This document shows, in pieces, positions 36,039 to 44,437 of a stretch of DNA of 64,000 nt. This DNA is from DRYM01 sp964564025. Lineage in GTDB: Archaea; Thermoproteota; Thermoprotei_A; EX4484-217-1. The notes below the pieces were generated by a model. The model saw nothing but the letters and a program-made list of their open reading frames with translations. It made no database searches and had not been told where the DNA came from. Location: NCBI GenBank assembly GCA_964564025.1, contig CAZLZO010000004.1, forward strand, positions 1 through 64,000. Direction: 5' to 3'. The first letter of the stretch is position 1, and the number at the start of each line of letters is the position of its first letter. A program made the translations under genes and the position numbers.

Positions 36039-37200
36039 ATTAGCTGTTAAACTAGCGCAAGAGTTTATTAGAATACCTAGCATTTCAGGTAATGAAGGGA
36101 AGCTAGCTAGCTATGTTAAAGACGTTTTAAGCGAACTTGGAGTTGATAGTGTTTTTATCGACGACTTGGGAAACGTTATAGCTACAATTAAGGGGTCAAC
36201 GGATAAAGAACCACTAATTTTTGAAGGACACTTAGATCACGTGGATCCAGGAAATATAGAACTCTGGAATGTAGACCCGTATTCAGGAAAGATAATTAAT
36301 GGCAAACTATATGGTAGAGGAGCCGTAGATATGAAATCCGCATTGGCAGCCATGGTAGCTTCAGTCACTATTCTCTCTAAAAAGGAATTAGAAAGAACAA
36401 TTCACTATGTTTTCGTAACTCATGAGGAAACAGCCGAAGGAGTAGCATTTAAACACGCTATGGAGTTTTCGATTAAATCAAAACCTTACGTAGTAATTTT
36501 GGGAGAAGCTACAAACCTCAATATACATGTTGGCCATAGGGGGCGATGCCTCATAGAATACGTTATTTTAGGTAAGACAGCACATGCGAGCATGCCTCAT
36601 TTAGGCAAGAACTCTATAGTAGGTGTAGTTAAAGCTTTAAGCTATGTTTTAACGAATTTCGAAAGAAGTAAACCATATCATAACATGCTAGGTTACGGCA
36701 CTTTAGCTCCAACAATTTTAGAATGCTACCCTAAAATTTCTCCCCAAATACCTGATAAATGCAGGGTAGTTTTCGATAGAAGAATTCTTCCTAACGAAAC
36801 TGAAGATAACATACTGGGTTTTTTCGAATATTCTAAAGAATTCTTAGAAAGAGAAGGATTTAGTGTAAAAGCATCTCTTCTCGTTAAAGAATTAAGATTT
36901 TGGACCGGAAAAACTCTCATAGTTAAGAACTTCTTTAAGCCATGGTTTATCGATCCTTCTAATGAGAATGTTCGAAAAGCTCTATACACGATAAGAAGCT
37001 CCATAAATTCTAAAGCAAAAGTTAATGTGTGGAAATTCAGCACTGATGGCGTATATTCTGCTGGTGAAAAAGGTTATTTAACTATGGGATTTGGTCCCGG
37101 TGATGAAGAACTCGCTCATCAACCTAACGAGAACGTGTCTGTAAAGCACGTGGAAAAGGCAGCTTTAGGTTATGTGAGTTTAGCTTTAACTTTTCAATAG
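36019..37200 (+). CDS. M20-family metallohydrolase (YgeY-like)
   Basis: A 393-aa two-zinc hydrolase. Ligand motifs are EGHLDHVDPG, RGAVDMKSAL, HEETAEG, a LGEATN Glu and a final LAHQPNE His. The ELWNVDPYSGKIINGKLYGRG stretch resembles the YgeY group assigned to selenium-linked or N-acyl-amino-acid hydrolysis; the substrate is not certain. It overlaps the upstream DUF123 gene by 20 nt and converges with maf (15-nt overlap). Confidence 0.83.
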   Translation: MVERLSKLAVKLAQEFIRIPSISGNEGKLASYVKDVLSELGVDSVFIDDLGNVIATIKGSTDKEPLIFEGHLDHVDPGNIELWNVDPYSGKIINGKLYGRGAVDMKSALAAMVASVTILSKKELERTIHYVFVTHEETAEGVAFKHAMEFSIKSKPYVVILGEATNLNIHVGHRGRCLIEYVILGKTAHASMPHLGKNSIVGVVKALSYVLTNFERSKPYHNMLGYGTLAPTILECYPKISPQIPDKCRVVFDRRILPNETEDNILGFFEYSKEFLEREGFSVKASLLVKELRFWTGKTLIVKNFFKPWFIDPSNENVRKALYTIRSSINSKAKVNVWKFSTDGVYSAGEKGYLTMGFGPGDEELAHQPNENVSVKHVEKAALGYVSLALTFQ

Positions 37201-37770
37201 ATCACTTTGTTTCACATATTTTTTCAAAATGCTGTATAACCTATTAAGTGGGAGCCCCATAATATTATAATAATCGCCTTCAATTCTTCTAACAAACAAT
37301 GCACCTAATCCTTGAATAGCGTAGGCTCCAGCCTTATCTAGAGGCTCTTTTGTCCTTACATAAAATTCTATTTCCTCTTTAGAAAGTTTCTTAAATGTAA
37401 CCTTGGTCTTCACGCATTCAGTGTATATATCTTCAGATGTTAATATGAGGAGTGCAGTTATTACTTTATGAGTTCTACCGCTTAGCATTTTAAGATACTC
37501 TCTTGCTTCATTAACATCTTTGGGTTTACCTAAAATATTATCTCCTAAAACTATTATGGTGTCTGCTGAAACTACGATTTCATCATCTTTAACCTTTAAA
37601 TTTTTAACCTTAAACTTGGCTCTTAAAATTGCTGTTAAACACGGATTTTTAGGTACGTATATGTCCTGTTCTTCATTTGGTTTGCGTATTTCGAAAGGCA
37701 AACTTAGTTTCCTTATTAACTCTATCCTCCTAGGCGATGATGTAACAAGTATTAGTTTCAAGAAAAACAC
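37186..37770 (-). CDS. Maf-type nucleotide pyrophosphatase
   Basis: The 194-aa protein shows the Maf motifs: TSSPRR at the start, SADTIIVLG in the middle (catalytic Asp), KPKDVNEAREYLKMLSGRTH, and GAYAIQG/GDYYNIMGLP near the end. Maf proteins hydrolyse non-canonical or modified nucleoside triphosphates such as dTTP, UTP or methylated forms. It converges with the M20 gene with a 15-nt overlap. Confidence 0.9.
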   Translation of the reverse strand: MFFLKLILVTSSPRRIELIRKLSLPFEIRKPNEEQDIYVPKNPCLTAILRAKFKVKNLKVKDDEIVVSADTIIVLGDNILGKPKDVNEAREYLKMLSGRTHKVITALLILTSEDIYTECVKTKVTFKKLSKEEIEFYVRTKEPLDKAGAYAIQGLGALFVRRIEGDYYNIMGLPLNRLYSILKKYVKQSDLLKS

Positions 37771-37849
37771 CTATTTAAAACTCAAATTTCCGTTTTAAAG
37801 TTTTAAACCTTAAATCTAGCTAGTTGTGAGAAAATATTAATAGCTTACG

Positions 37850-38641
37850 GTGAGTATTGTGATTAAAGTTAGGTTAATTAAGTATACTACTGATGGAGAG
37901 AGACTTGTAGCTGTTTCAGCAAAGCAAACTCTTTCTAGAAAACCCTTTAGTTATCAGTGGAATAAAATGTCTAATGATGAAGTTGAAGTATGGATTAAGG
38001 AAACTCTTAAAAGAAACCATTTTTCACCATGGGAGCACTCCGTTTACACTTTCGTTATTGAAGGCTGTAGTAGAGTTTGCACACATCAACTTGTTAGACA
38101 TAGGATAGCAAGCTACACCCAGCTATCCCAAAGATATGCTAAAATGATTGGAGAATATTTTAAAGTCGTTAAGCCTCCAAGGATAGCTTCTAGGAGGGAA
38201 GCTGAAAAATTATTTGATGAAGCCATTAAGAAAGCTTATGAAACTTATGTTAAACTTTTGGAAATGGGTATTGCACCAGAGGACGCAAGATACGTTTTGC
38301 CGCAGGGGATTTCTACGAAAATCGTCGTTACAATGAATGCTAGAGAGCTTCATCACTTCTTCGGTTTAAGAATGTGTTTGAAGGCTCAGTGGGAAATAAG
38401 ATATGTGGCATGGAAAATGTGGCAGGAAGTTATGAAAATTCATCCTCTTCTATTTAAATGGGCTGGACCACGTTGCTTAACTACTGAAAACATTGTTAGA
38501 AAGGGAGGACCCATAACTCTTGAAGATGCGATGTCAGGTAATGTTTCCTTCACTATAGATAGATGTCCAGAGAACATTCCCAAAAACCAGATACCTTTAT
38601 GCTTAAGAAACGCCGCTAAAATACTTAGTGAGCTAAAATAG
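37850..38641 (+). CDS. thyX: FAD-dependent thymidylate synthase
   Basis: The 263-residue sequence carries the ThyX motif RHRIASYTQLSQRY (83-96; consensus RHRxxSxNxxSxRY with Thr at the Asn position). It methylates dUMP to dTMP using folate or pterin methyl groups, and complements dcd (10519). GTG 37850 is the longest start; a second GTG nine bases later is possible. It overlaps the convergent acylphosphatase gene by 9 nt. Confidence 0.94.
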   Translation: MSIVIKVRLIKYTTDGERLVAVSAKQTLSRKPFSYQWNKMSNDEVEVWIKETLKRNHFSPWEHSVYTFVIEGCSRVCTHQLVRHRIASYTQLSQRYAKMIGEYFKVVKPPRIASRREAEKLFDEAIKKAYETYVKLLEMGIAPEDARYVLPQGISTKIVVTMNARELHHFFGLRMCLKAQWEIRYVAWKMWQEVMKIHPLLFKWAGPRCLTTENIVRKGGPITLEDAMSGNVSFTIDRCPENIPKNQIPLCLRNAAKILSELK

Positions 38642-38911
38642 TATGTAGAACCCTTCGAAATTCCGTTGAGGTCTCTCCCACCTAATATCTATTCTATCGA
38701 CTCTTGCAAGAAAAGGTCCCTTCTTAAGCTTCTCAATAAGCTCCTCTATTTTATTCTTTTCTCCCTCAACAACTACTTCAACAGTGCCGTCTTCTCTATT
38801 TCTAACGTAACCTTTAAGCCCCAATTTTCTTGCATGACGTTCAGTAAAGAATCTATAACCTACGCCTTGAACTCTTCCGTAAACTCTAATGTAAGCTCTA
38901 GCTTTCTCCAT
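38633..38911 (-). CDS. acyP: Acylphosphatase
   Basis: A 92-aa protein of canonical acylphosphatase length with GRVQGVGYRFFT (catalytic R20) and GYVRN (N38). It hydrolyses carboxyl-phosphate bonds such as those in acetyl phosphate. It converges with thyX and lies downstream of the ncRNA locus on the same strand. Confidence 0.93.
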   Translation of the reverse strand: MEKARAYIRVYGRVQGVGYRFFTERHARKLGLKGYVRNREDGTVEVVVEGEKNKIEELIEKLKKGPFLARVDRIDIRWERPQRNFEGFYILF

Positions 38912-38943
38912 AGTTTACACCTTTATGAAATAAGTTAATGTAT

Positions 38944-39007
38944 CCTTCAGCGTTTGCACCCCTCGTCATTAGGAAACATCCTCACGAAGGGCGCGCTCAT
39001 CATCAGG
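38944..39007 (-). ncRNA. Box C/D guide sRNA
   Basis: Minus-strand boxes are C ATGATGA (38997-39003), C' ATGACGA (38963-38969), a 12-nt guide and D CTGA (38947-38950). The D' box is poor (TGAG near 38981-38984, leaving a 12-nt first guide). A TATA-like CTTAAAAAC on the minus strand (about 39036-39045) would start it near 39012. The layout and C-to-C' spacing (27 nt) resemble the sRNA at 8414-8477 (26 nt). Confidence 0.72.
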
Positions 39008-39057
39008 CTCTCGTTTAGCTATGTTTAGAAATCCCGGTTTTTAAGAATTAATGAGAA

Positions 39058-39290
39058 ATCCTCGGTGCCGGAGGATTCCACATGGTCTCTTTTCCTTCGG
39101 TGTCCCAACTGGAACCTCATCGGCAATGTTTAAGCGGTCTTGGCCGGCCCAGCTCTTTCATCCACATAATGTGTCTAGAGGGGCGCGAGGGGACCATATC
39201 ATCCCGCTACACGAATGAACCCCGGTGACCGCCTCCCCTTCATCGAGCCCTTCTGGGTTACTTAGGGGAGTGTGAGCACCGGGGCTATGT
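39058..39290 (-). ncRNA. Candidate ~230-nt structured RNA, family unknown
   Basis: This non-coding stretch is far richer in G+C than the surrounding DNA and full of stems. The best hairpin is 39220-39284: CCCCGGTG pairs with CACCGGGG, inner CTCCCC (39233-39238) pairs with GGGGAG (39265-39270), and an apical CCC/GGG closes TTCT. Another stem is AATCCTC/GAGGATT at about 39057-39077. The minus strand contains four GATGA motifs, as found in kink-turn (L7Ae) sites. A minus-strand TATA-like CTTTAAAAA (about 39311-39319) points to a start near 39290. I could not match it to SRP RNA, RNase P RNA or H/ACA consensus. Confidence 0.5.
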
Positions 39291-39319
39291 GTTTATACTG
39301 TCAAATACGTTTTTAAAGT

Positions 39320-39862
39320 TTAATTAAAATATAGCTTACATATGTCTTTAAATTCTTTAAAGGCTTTTTTACTACGTAATACTATAACTATTCTATGAAT
39401 ATGTACTAGTTTTCTAGAGTACTTCTTTACTACCCTAAGCATTTCATGAGCAGAGTCTCGATAACTTAATCCTCCAACACCCGTCCCCATACTCGGAAAA
39501 GCTACCTCCCTTACGCCATGTTTTTCAGCTATGTTTAGAGCTGCTTCTACAGCTTTAGAAACATTCTCTCTAGAAGAAGAACCTCCAGGGAATTTCACTG
39601 TAGGAGCATGGATAACATATTTTGCTTTAAGATTACCTCCTCTAGTAATTATGGCGCTTCCTATGGGTACAGGCGCTTTCCTTTTAGCTTCGAGCTCTAT
39701 TCCTACGCCTCCCTTGCTCTTAATAGCTTTTGCAACGCCTCCTCCCATGATCATCAATGTGTTTGCAGGATTAACTATAGCTTCAGAGTTAACTTCCGTA
39801 ATATCGCCCAAGACTATTCCTACTTCAACATTTCCAACTTTCTTCTTCAACTCCTTACCCAA
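39320..39862 (-). CDS. Macro-domain ADP-ribose-binding protein
   Basis: A macro domain of about 180 residues: VLGDITEVNSEAIVNPAN, MIMGGGVAKAI, then AFPSMGTGVGGL in the phosphate loop. Such proteins bind or hydrolyse ADP-ribose or related esters. The frame is open up to an ATG at 39928, but that would overlap the divergent gene and cover its promoter. The TTG at 39862-39860 lies at TATA distance from TATTTAAATA (39887-39896 region), so I prefer it, possibly leaderless. Confidence 0.85.
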   Translation of the reverse strand: MGKELKKKVGNVEVGIVLGDITEVNSEAIVNPANTLMIMGGGVAKAIKSKGGVGIELEAKRKAPVPIGSAIITRGGNLKAKYVIHAPTVKFPGGSSSRENVSKAVEAALNIAEKHGVREVAFPSMGTGVGGLSYRDSAHEMLRVVKKYSRKLVHIHRIVIVLRSKKAFKEFKDICKLYFN

Positions 39863-39922
39863 AACAGTAATAAATAGGCAATTAGTATTTAAATAATTCA
39901 AGGAGAAAAAGGTGTTTGAAGT

Positions 39923-40213
39923 ATGCAAGAATCAGCAACAATACTTCAATACATTATTGAAGGACTTCTAATGCTCTATAATTGGCTTGTTTACATAGTT
40001 AGATATACTTTAGAAGTAACTATTTTTAAAGAAAATCCTACGCTTGCTCAAAAATATGCTGATGCCATGGGAATTTTATCATCAATTACAGCAATATATC
40101 TTATTCTTGTGCTTTTCGAATCAGCTAAGAAAATATTGAAGGTAGTATTGGTCTTAGGTTGGGGCCTTTTAATATTAGCGATGATTTTAGGGTACGTAAG
40201 TGCTTCATCTTAG
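39923..40213 (+). CDS. Small membrane protein, unknown
   Basis: A 96-aa protein with hydrophobic segments at about 7-28, 48-66 and 70-92. There is no recognised family. An AAGGAG ribosome-like site lies at 39900-39905. It shares an AT-rich divergent promoter (TATTTAAATAATT) with the macro-domain gene and converges with the radical SAM gene with a 4-nt overlap. Confidence 0.55.
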   Translation: MQESATILQYIIEGLLMLYNWLVYIVRYTLEVTIFKENPTLAQKYADAMGILSSITAIYLILVLFESAKKILKVVLVLGWGLLILAMILGYVSASS

Positions 40214-41376
40214 TAATAATCTCCTAGCAACCATATGTTGCCTATATAAACTTCTTTTAAACCAATTTCTTCTTTAAGCACTTTGTAAGCTTCAAACGCA
40301 TGTTTACGACTAGTTGGAGGCAAATCTGAGAGTAAATGTTGCGGGCTAAATGCTAGAAGAACAACAGGGATTTTAGAGTTAATTGAGAAAATGTATTCAC
40401 CTATCTTTCTGACCTCGTAAACATCAACATAGCCTGGAACTAACAATATTGAAACAACCAATAAGGGGGGCTCAGGTCTCTCATTAAACATTTTCGCAAC
40501 AAGTTTAACATTCTCTTTAACCCTATGTACTGCATCAACCCCTGTAAGTGCTTTGTATATGCTAGGAGTCCAAGCCTTAAAGTCTATTTTCACTATCCCT
40601 CCGCTTTTAAGGCTTATTTTAGCCATTTCTCTCATTAAGGAAGGATTTTCATAACCATTAGTTTCCCAACATATCCTCTTAATAACCCCTATCTCTTTAG
40701 CCTTCTTTAGCACTTTGCGAGAAACAGCTAGCGCATGAATAATGAAAGGGCCTGGATCTCCCCCGAAGAAGCATATACAGGAGACATTGGGTTTCATAGC
40801 TTCTTTAAGGAGCTCATCAATAGCCATTACAGGCTTTCCTTTAACGCTCATTGATTTATGTTCATAATTTTGGCAGAATAAACAATTAAAATTACATCCA
40901 CCATAAAACACTGCTAAATTACTATAGCCATATTCAACATTTTCAGTCATAGTGTATTTAGGGTACCCTCTTGAAGTGTTTGCTGGACATACTGGACCAG
41001 CTACACAATTTGTTGGATGAGGATCAAGATAATATAGACCTACAGCTTTAGACCAATCATTAGTTATAGGGGATAATTTTCCATGCCTATTCAAAATTAT
41101 TCCACAATACCCTTTTTCACTTTCTTTCAAAACACAGCTATTACCGCAGAATTTACATTTTAAACCATCTTTACTCTTAGGTGGTATCTCAGGTAAACCT
41201 ATATTTGAGCGGTATAGTAAATGTCTTCTTAAAGCTATTGGTAAAGCATCTCCACTTCTCTCCCTAATGCAAGAGGCACAAACCCCTAAGTAGCTACTTA
41301 CAACTGAGCTTTCCTTACCGCAAATCCTACATTTACCACCATATTTATACTTAAACATCAGTATCATGGTTTTCAT
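40210..41376 (-). CDS. PflA-like radical SAM protein with N-terminal cysteine clusters
   Basis: A 388-aa protein. The SAM cluster motif is C161-x3-C165-x2-C168 (CNFNCLFC). Ahead of it are two zinc-ribbon-like sets: C16/C19 with C33/C36, and C74/C77/C81/C91 (KGYCG). HPTNCVAGPVCPA adds further cysteines (124, 130). The layout matches archaeal PflA-related proteins of the COG1313/AmmeMemoRadiSam group; the substrate is unknown. It overlaps the ABC ATPase gene by 4 nt, so it is the last gene of that unit. Confidence 0.8.
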   Translation of the reverse strand: MKTMILMFKYKYGGKCRICGKESSVVSSYLGVCASCIRERSGDALPIALRRHLLYRSNIGLPEIPPKSKDGLKCKFCGNSCVLKESEKGYCGIILNRHGKLSPITNDWSKAVGLYYLDPHPTNCVAGPVCPANTSRGYPKYTMTENVEYGYSNLAVFYGGCNFNCLFCQNYEHKSMSVKGKPVMAIDELLKEAMKPNVSCICFFGGDPGPFIIHALAVSRKVLKKAKEIGVIKRICWETNGYENPSLMREMAKISLKSGGIVKIDFKAWTPSIYKALTGVDAVHRVKENVKLVAKMFNERPEPPLLVVSILLVPGYVDVYEVRKIGEYIFSINSKIPVVLLAFSPQHLLSDLPPTSRKHAFEAYKVLKEEIGLKEVYIGNIWLLGDYY

Positions 41377-42491
41377 ACTAATAAGGAAGTTCCTGATATC
41401 TTATTAAAGAAGTGGAGTTTTCTTTGGTCAAACATTAGCCATATCTTTTGGCTAGGTTCTAAGTTTAAGTCTGGACTTGCAAGTATCTTGACGATAATAC
41501 TACCGACTTTTACATTAACAACAATATCTCTTCCCAAAGGCTCTACTACATAAACTATTCCCTCAATAGAGTTAGGCACATTAGTTAATGATATTTTCAC
41601 ATGTTCCGGCCTAAAACCCATTATAACCTCCGTTGTTTTTGAAGCAATAGTTTCTCCAAGTTCTTTTTCAAGCTTTATTTTGAATTCACCATTATCAAAG
41701 AAGTATTCACCATTTTTAGCATATACTGAGCCTTCAATAAAATTCATTGGAGGATTTCCTATGAATCCAGCTACGAAAATGTTTGCTGGCTTATTGTATA
41801 GTACCTCCGGTTTAGCATATTGCTGAAGTTTTCCAGCATTCATTACAGCTATTCTATCAGCCATAGACATCGCTTCAACCTGGTCGTGTGTTACATATAT
41901 TGTTGTTATTCCTAACTCTTTTTGAAGCCTTTTAAGCTCAGCTCTCATTAAAACCCTAAGCTTAGCATCTAAGTTACTTAAAGGCTCATCTAAAAGTAAT
42001 ACATCAGGTTCCTTAGCTAAAGCTCTGCCGAGAGCTACTCTTTGCTGCTGACCACCACTAAGTTGTGCTGGCTTCCTATTAAGTAGGTTATCTATTCTTA
42101 GAAGCTTTGCTATTTCCCTAACTTTTCTATCAATTTCATTTTTAGGTACTTTTTTAAGCCTAAGCGGGAAAGCTATGTTATCGTAAACTGTCATGTGAGG
42201 GTATAATGCATAGCTTTGAAAAACCATTCCAATGTTTCTATCTTTTGGAGGGAGATTTGTTACATCATGTTCGTCAAAGTATATTTTACCTTTGGTAGGT
42301 TTGTATATGCCGGCAACCATAAGCAATGTTGTTGTTTTCCCGCATCCTGAAGGCCCAAGTAAAGCAACGAATTCTCCATCTCTAACTTCAAGGTTTAAGT
42401 TGTTTACTGCAACTACTTTACCAAAAATTTTTGTAACATTTTCTAAAGTTACCTTTACCATTGCTGCTTCACCTCTTAATTCCACCAACAT
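41373..42491 (-). CDS. Sugar ABC transporter ATPase (MalK/UgpC type)
   Basis: A 372-residue ATPase: Walker A GPSGCGKTT, Q-loop in FQSYALYPHMTV, signature LSGGQQQR, Walker B VLLLDEP, then a C-terminal TOBE/OB domain (GFRPEHVKI). This is the CUT1-type carbohydrate importer architecture. The internal start MVKVTLENV is also plausible because the long form overlaps the permease gene by 23 nt. It is third in the binding protein-permease-permease-ATPase order. Confidence 0.93.
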   Translation of the reverse strand: MLVELRGEAAMVKVTLENVTKIFGKVVAVNNLNLEVRDGEFVALLGPSGCGKTTTLLMVAGIYKPTKGKIYFDEHDVTNLPPKDRNIGMVFQSYALYPHMTVYDNIAFPLRLKKVPKNEIDRKVREIAKLLRIDNLLNRKPAQLSGGQQQRVALGRALAKEPDVLLLDEPLSNLDAKLRVLMRAELKRLQKELGITTIYVTHDQVEAMSMADRIAVMNAGKLQQYAKPEVLYNKPANIFVAGFIGNPPMNFIEGSVYAKNGEYFFDNGEFKIKLEKELGETIASKTTEVIMGFRPEHVKISLTNVPNSIEGIVYVVEPLGRDIVVNVKVGSIIVKILASPDLNLEPSQKIWLMFDQRKLHFFNKISGTSLLV

Positions 42492-43365
42492 ATATTCTTA
42501 AGAGCAGTTTCTGCGATGTACTGAAGAATATGAGTGTCGGTATGGTAAAGAATAGACCTAACGCTGAAAGCAACCCCCAGTCTATGAATTTGTACTCACC
42601 TATCATATGATATATTAGTACCGGTAGTGTGTAATATGCTTCATTTTTAACATATGTGAAGACAAGTATGAATTCAGACCATCCAGCTAGAAACGAGAAT
42701 ATAGATATTGCACCTATTCCTGGAAGAACTTGAGGTAAGATTACACTTCTCCAAGCTCTCCATCTACTACAGCCATCAACTAAAGCAGCCCATTCGATAT
42801 CCCAAGGTATTGCGTCGAAAAAGCCTTTAATAATCCATGTTGCCATAGGTATTTCTAAGCCAGCCTTAATAAGCATTATTCCAACTAAGGTCATGAATCC
42901 TTTACCATAAAGTCCAAGTTTATTTAGAATTACGAAAAGCGCTATGAGAAGTATGATGCTTGGAAATGCATGAAGAGCTATTATGTATTCCATTAGTGGA
43001 GTTCTCCCTTTAAACTCCATTCTTGATAAAGCATAACCTCCTAAAACGCTTACGAAAACAACTAATCCTGAAACACCTAAAGCCAATGCTAATGTGTTAA
43101 ATGTTATAGGCCAAATGTTTGGGTATTCTTTAAGGCCCATTTTCAACGAGGACCAAAGGAATCTCCAATTATTAAGCGTAAGTCCTGAAGGTAAAATTCC
43201 CATTATTACTTTGCTGCTAAAACTTTGCATGAAAAGCCATAGAATCATGGTCCAAATCGGTATGAGCGGTATAACAGCTATTATAATTACCACTAGGTAC
43301 TTAGCCGTAGTCCACAGTAACGCTCTAGTTCTACTATACCTTATAGTTTTCGAAGACTTCACCAT
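42469..43365 (-). CDS. Sugar ABC transporter permease (MalG type)
   Basis: A 298-aa inner-membrane permease with six predicted helices. The EAA loop reads EWAALVDGCSRWRAWRSVILP, which contacts the ATPase. Hydrophobic N-terminus after a basic stretch. It lies 3 nt after the MalF-type gene and overlaps the ATPase gene, so translation is probably coupled. Confidence 0.92.
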   Translation of the reverse strand: MVKSSKTIRYSRTRALLWTTAKYLVVIIIAVIPLIPIWTMILWLFMQSFSSKVIMGILPSGLTLNNWRFLWSSLKMGLKEYPNIWPITFNTLALALGVSGLVVFVSVLGGYALSRMEFKGRTPLMEYIIALHAFPSIILLIALFVILNKLGLYGKGFMTLVGIMLIKAGLEIPMATWIIKGFFDAIPWDIEWAALVDGCSRWRAWRSVILPQVLPGIGAISIFSFLAGWSEFILVFTYVKNEAYYTLPVLIYHMIGEYKFIDWGLLSALGLFFTIPTLIFFSTSQKLLLRIYVGGIKR

Positions 43366-43368
43366 ATC

Positions 43369-44382
43369 TTACACCTCTATTCTTGAAGGTGCCATTAGCT
43401 TCTTAAAGCCGAATATCTTAAAGTAAATGTATATTAAGACTATGCCTACGATAACAAGTACTAAGGAAATTGCTGAAGCATAACCGTAAGCATATTCGCT
43501 AAAAGCTTTCGAGTAAGAATATAATGACCAAACCATAACTCCTGCTGCTTTAGCTATTCCTGCATATCCTCCTCCACCACCAGAACCCCATATCATAAGT
43601 ATGTACTCATAAGATGCTAAGAGGCTAAGCGTCTGCCATGAAATTACGAAAAGCATAGGCCATTTAAGTAGTGGTATAATAATATTCTTTGCAACTTGAA
43701 AATCAGAGGCTCCATCAACTAATGCAGCATTTATGAGGTCAGGAGGTATGGACTTTATTGCAGCAGTATAGACTATCATTCCGAAACTTGCGCCAACATA
43801 GCCATTAACTATTATCATAAGTAGTTGTGAAAAAGGTTTATCAAGAAGCCAGCTGCTTGGAAGCATACTTTCAGGAATGCCAACCATCATAAGCATACGG
43901 TTTAGAAGACCATAATCAGGGTCTATGAACCAATTCCATAGGAGAGCATAGATTATTCCAGGCATGATTCTAGGTATAAGCCATGAAACCCTTAGAAACA
44001 TGGAAAGGATTTCATTCTTAATGAAGTAAGCTATGGATATTGAAAGAAATAATGCATAAAAAGCATTTATTGAAAGAACACTTACAACATAAAGTACTGT
44101 GATCTTTAATACTTCACTTATGTAAGGGTCTTCTCCAAGGAATATTTTTCTAAAATTATTAATTGTCAGGTGAACTTCTGGTGTAAAGAAGTCTCTTATG
44201 AAAGCTAGAAAGTTCTTTATTGAAAGATCTGTAAAACCTAAATAAACTGTGAGAACTACGGGAGCTATCCATGAGAGAAATATCATTGTTAACATGGGAG
44301 CTAGGAAAAGCCACGGAAGAATTCTTCTGCTGATTTTTGCTTTTTCACGCCCGTAGCTGTAAACCTCGTTTTTTGAAGCCAT
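43369..44382 (-). CDS. Sugar ABC transporter permease (MalF type)
   Basis: A 337-aa permease with six or seven helices and an EAA-type loop INAALVDGASDFQVAKNIIIP. It pairs with the MalG-type permease immediately downstream. A 55-nt spacer separates it from the binding-protein gene. Confidence 0.92.
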   Translation of the reverse strand: MASKNEVYSYGREKAKISRRILPWLFLAPMLTMIFLSWIAPVVLTVYLGFTDLSIKNFLAFIRDFFTPEVHLTINNFRKIFLGEDPYISEVLKITVLYVVSVLSINAFYALFLSISIAYFIKNEILSMFLRVSWLIPRIMPGIIYALLWNWFIDPDYGLLNRMLMMVGIPESMLPSSWLLDKPFSQLLMIIVNGYVGASFGMIVYTAAIKSIPPDLINAALVDGASDFQVAKNIIIPLLKWPMLFVISWQTLSLLASYEYILMIWGSGGGGGYAGIAKAAGVMVWSLYSYSKAFSEYAYGYASAISLVLVIVGIVLIYIYFKIFGFKKLMAPSRIEV

Positions 44383-44437
44383 GCTAATAACCCCTTAATT
44401 GAATTGATGTTAAAAAAAGAGGGTTTGTATTCAGGTT

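Noticed and set aside
39220..39284. H/ACA sRNA
   Set aside because: The hairpin with an internal loop looks similar, but I find no ACA at the required 14-15 nt from the loop on either strand.
39863..39928. N-terminal extension of the macro-domain protein up to ATG 39928
   Set aside because: It covers the divergent promoter, overlaps the neighbour's start and adds residues unlike a macro domain.
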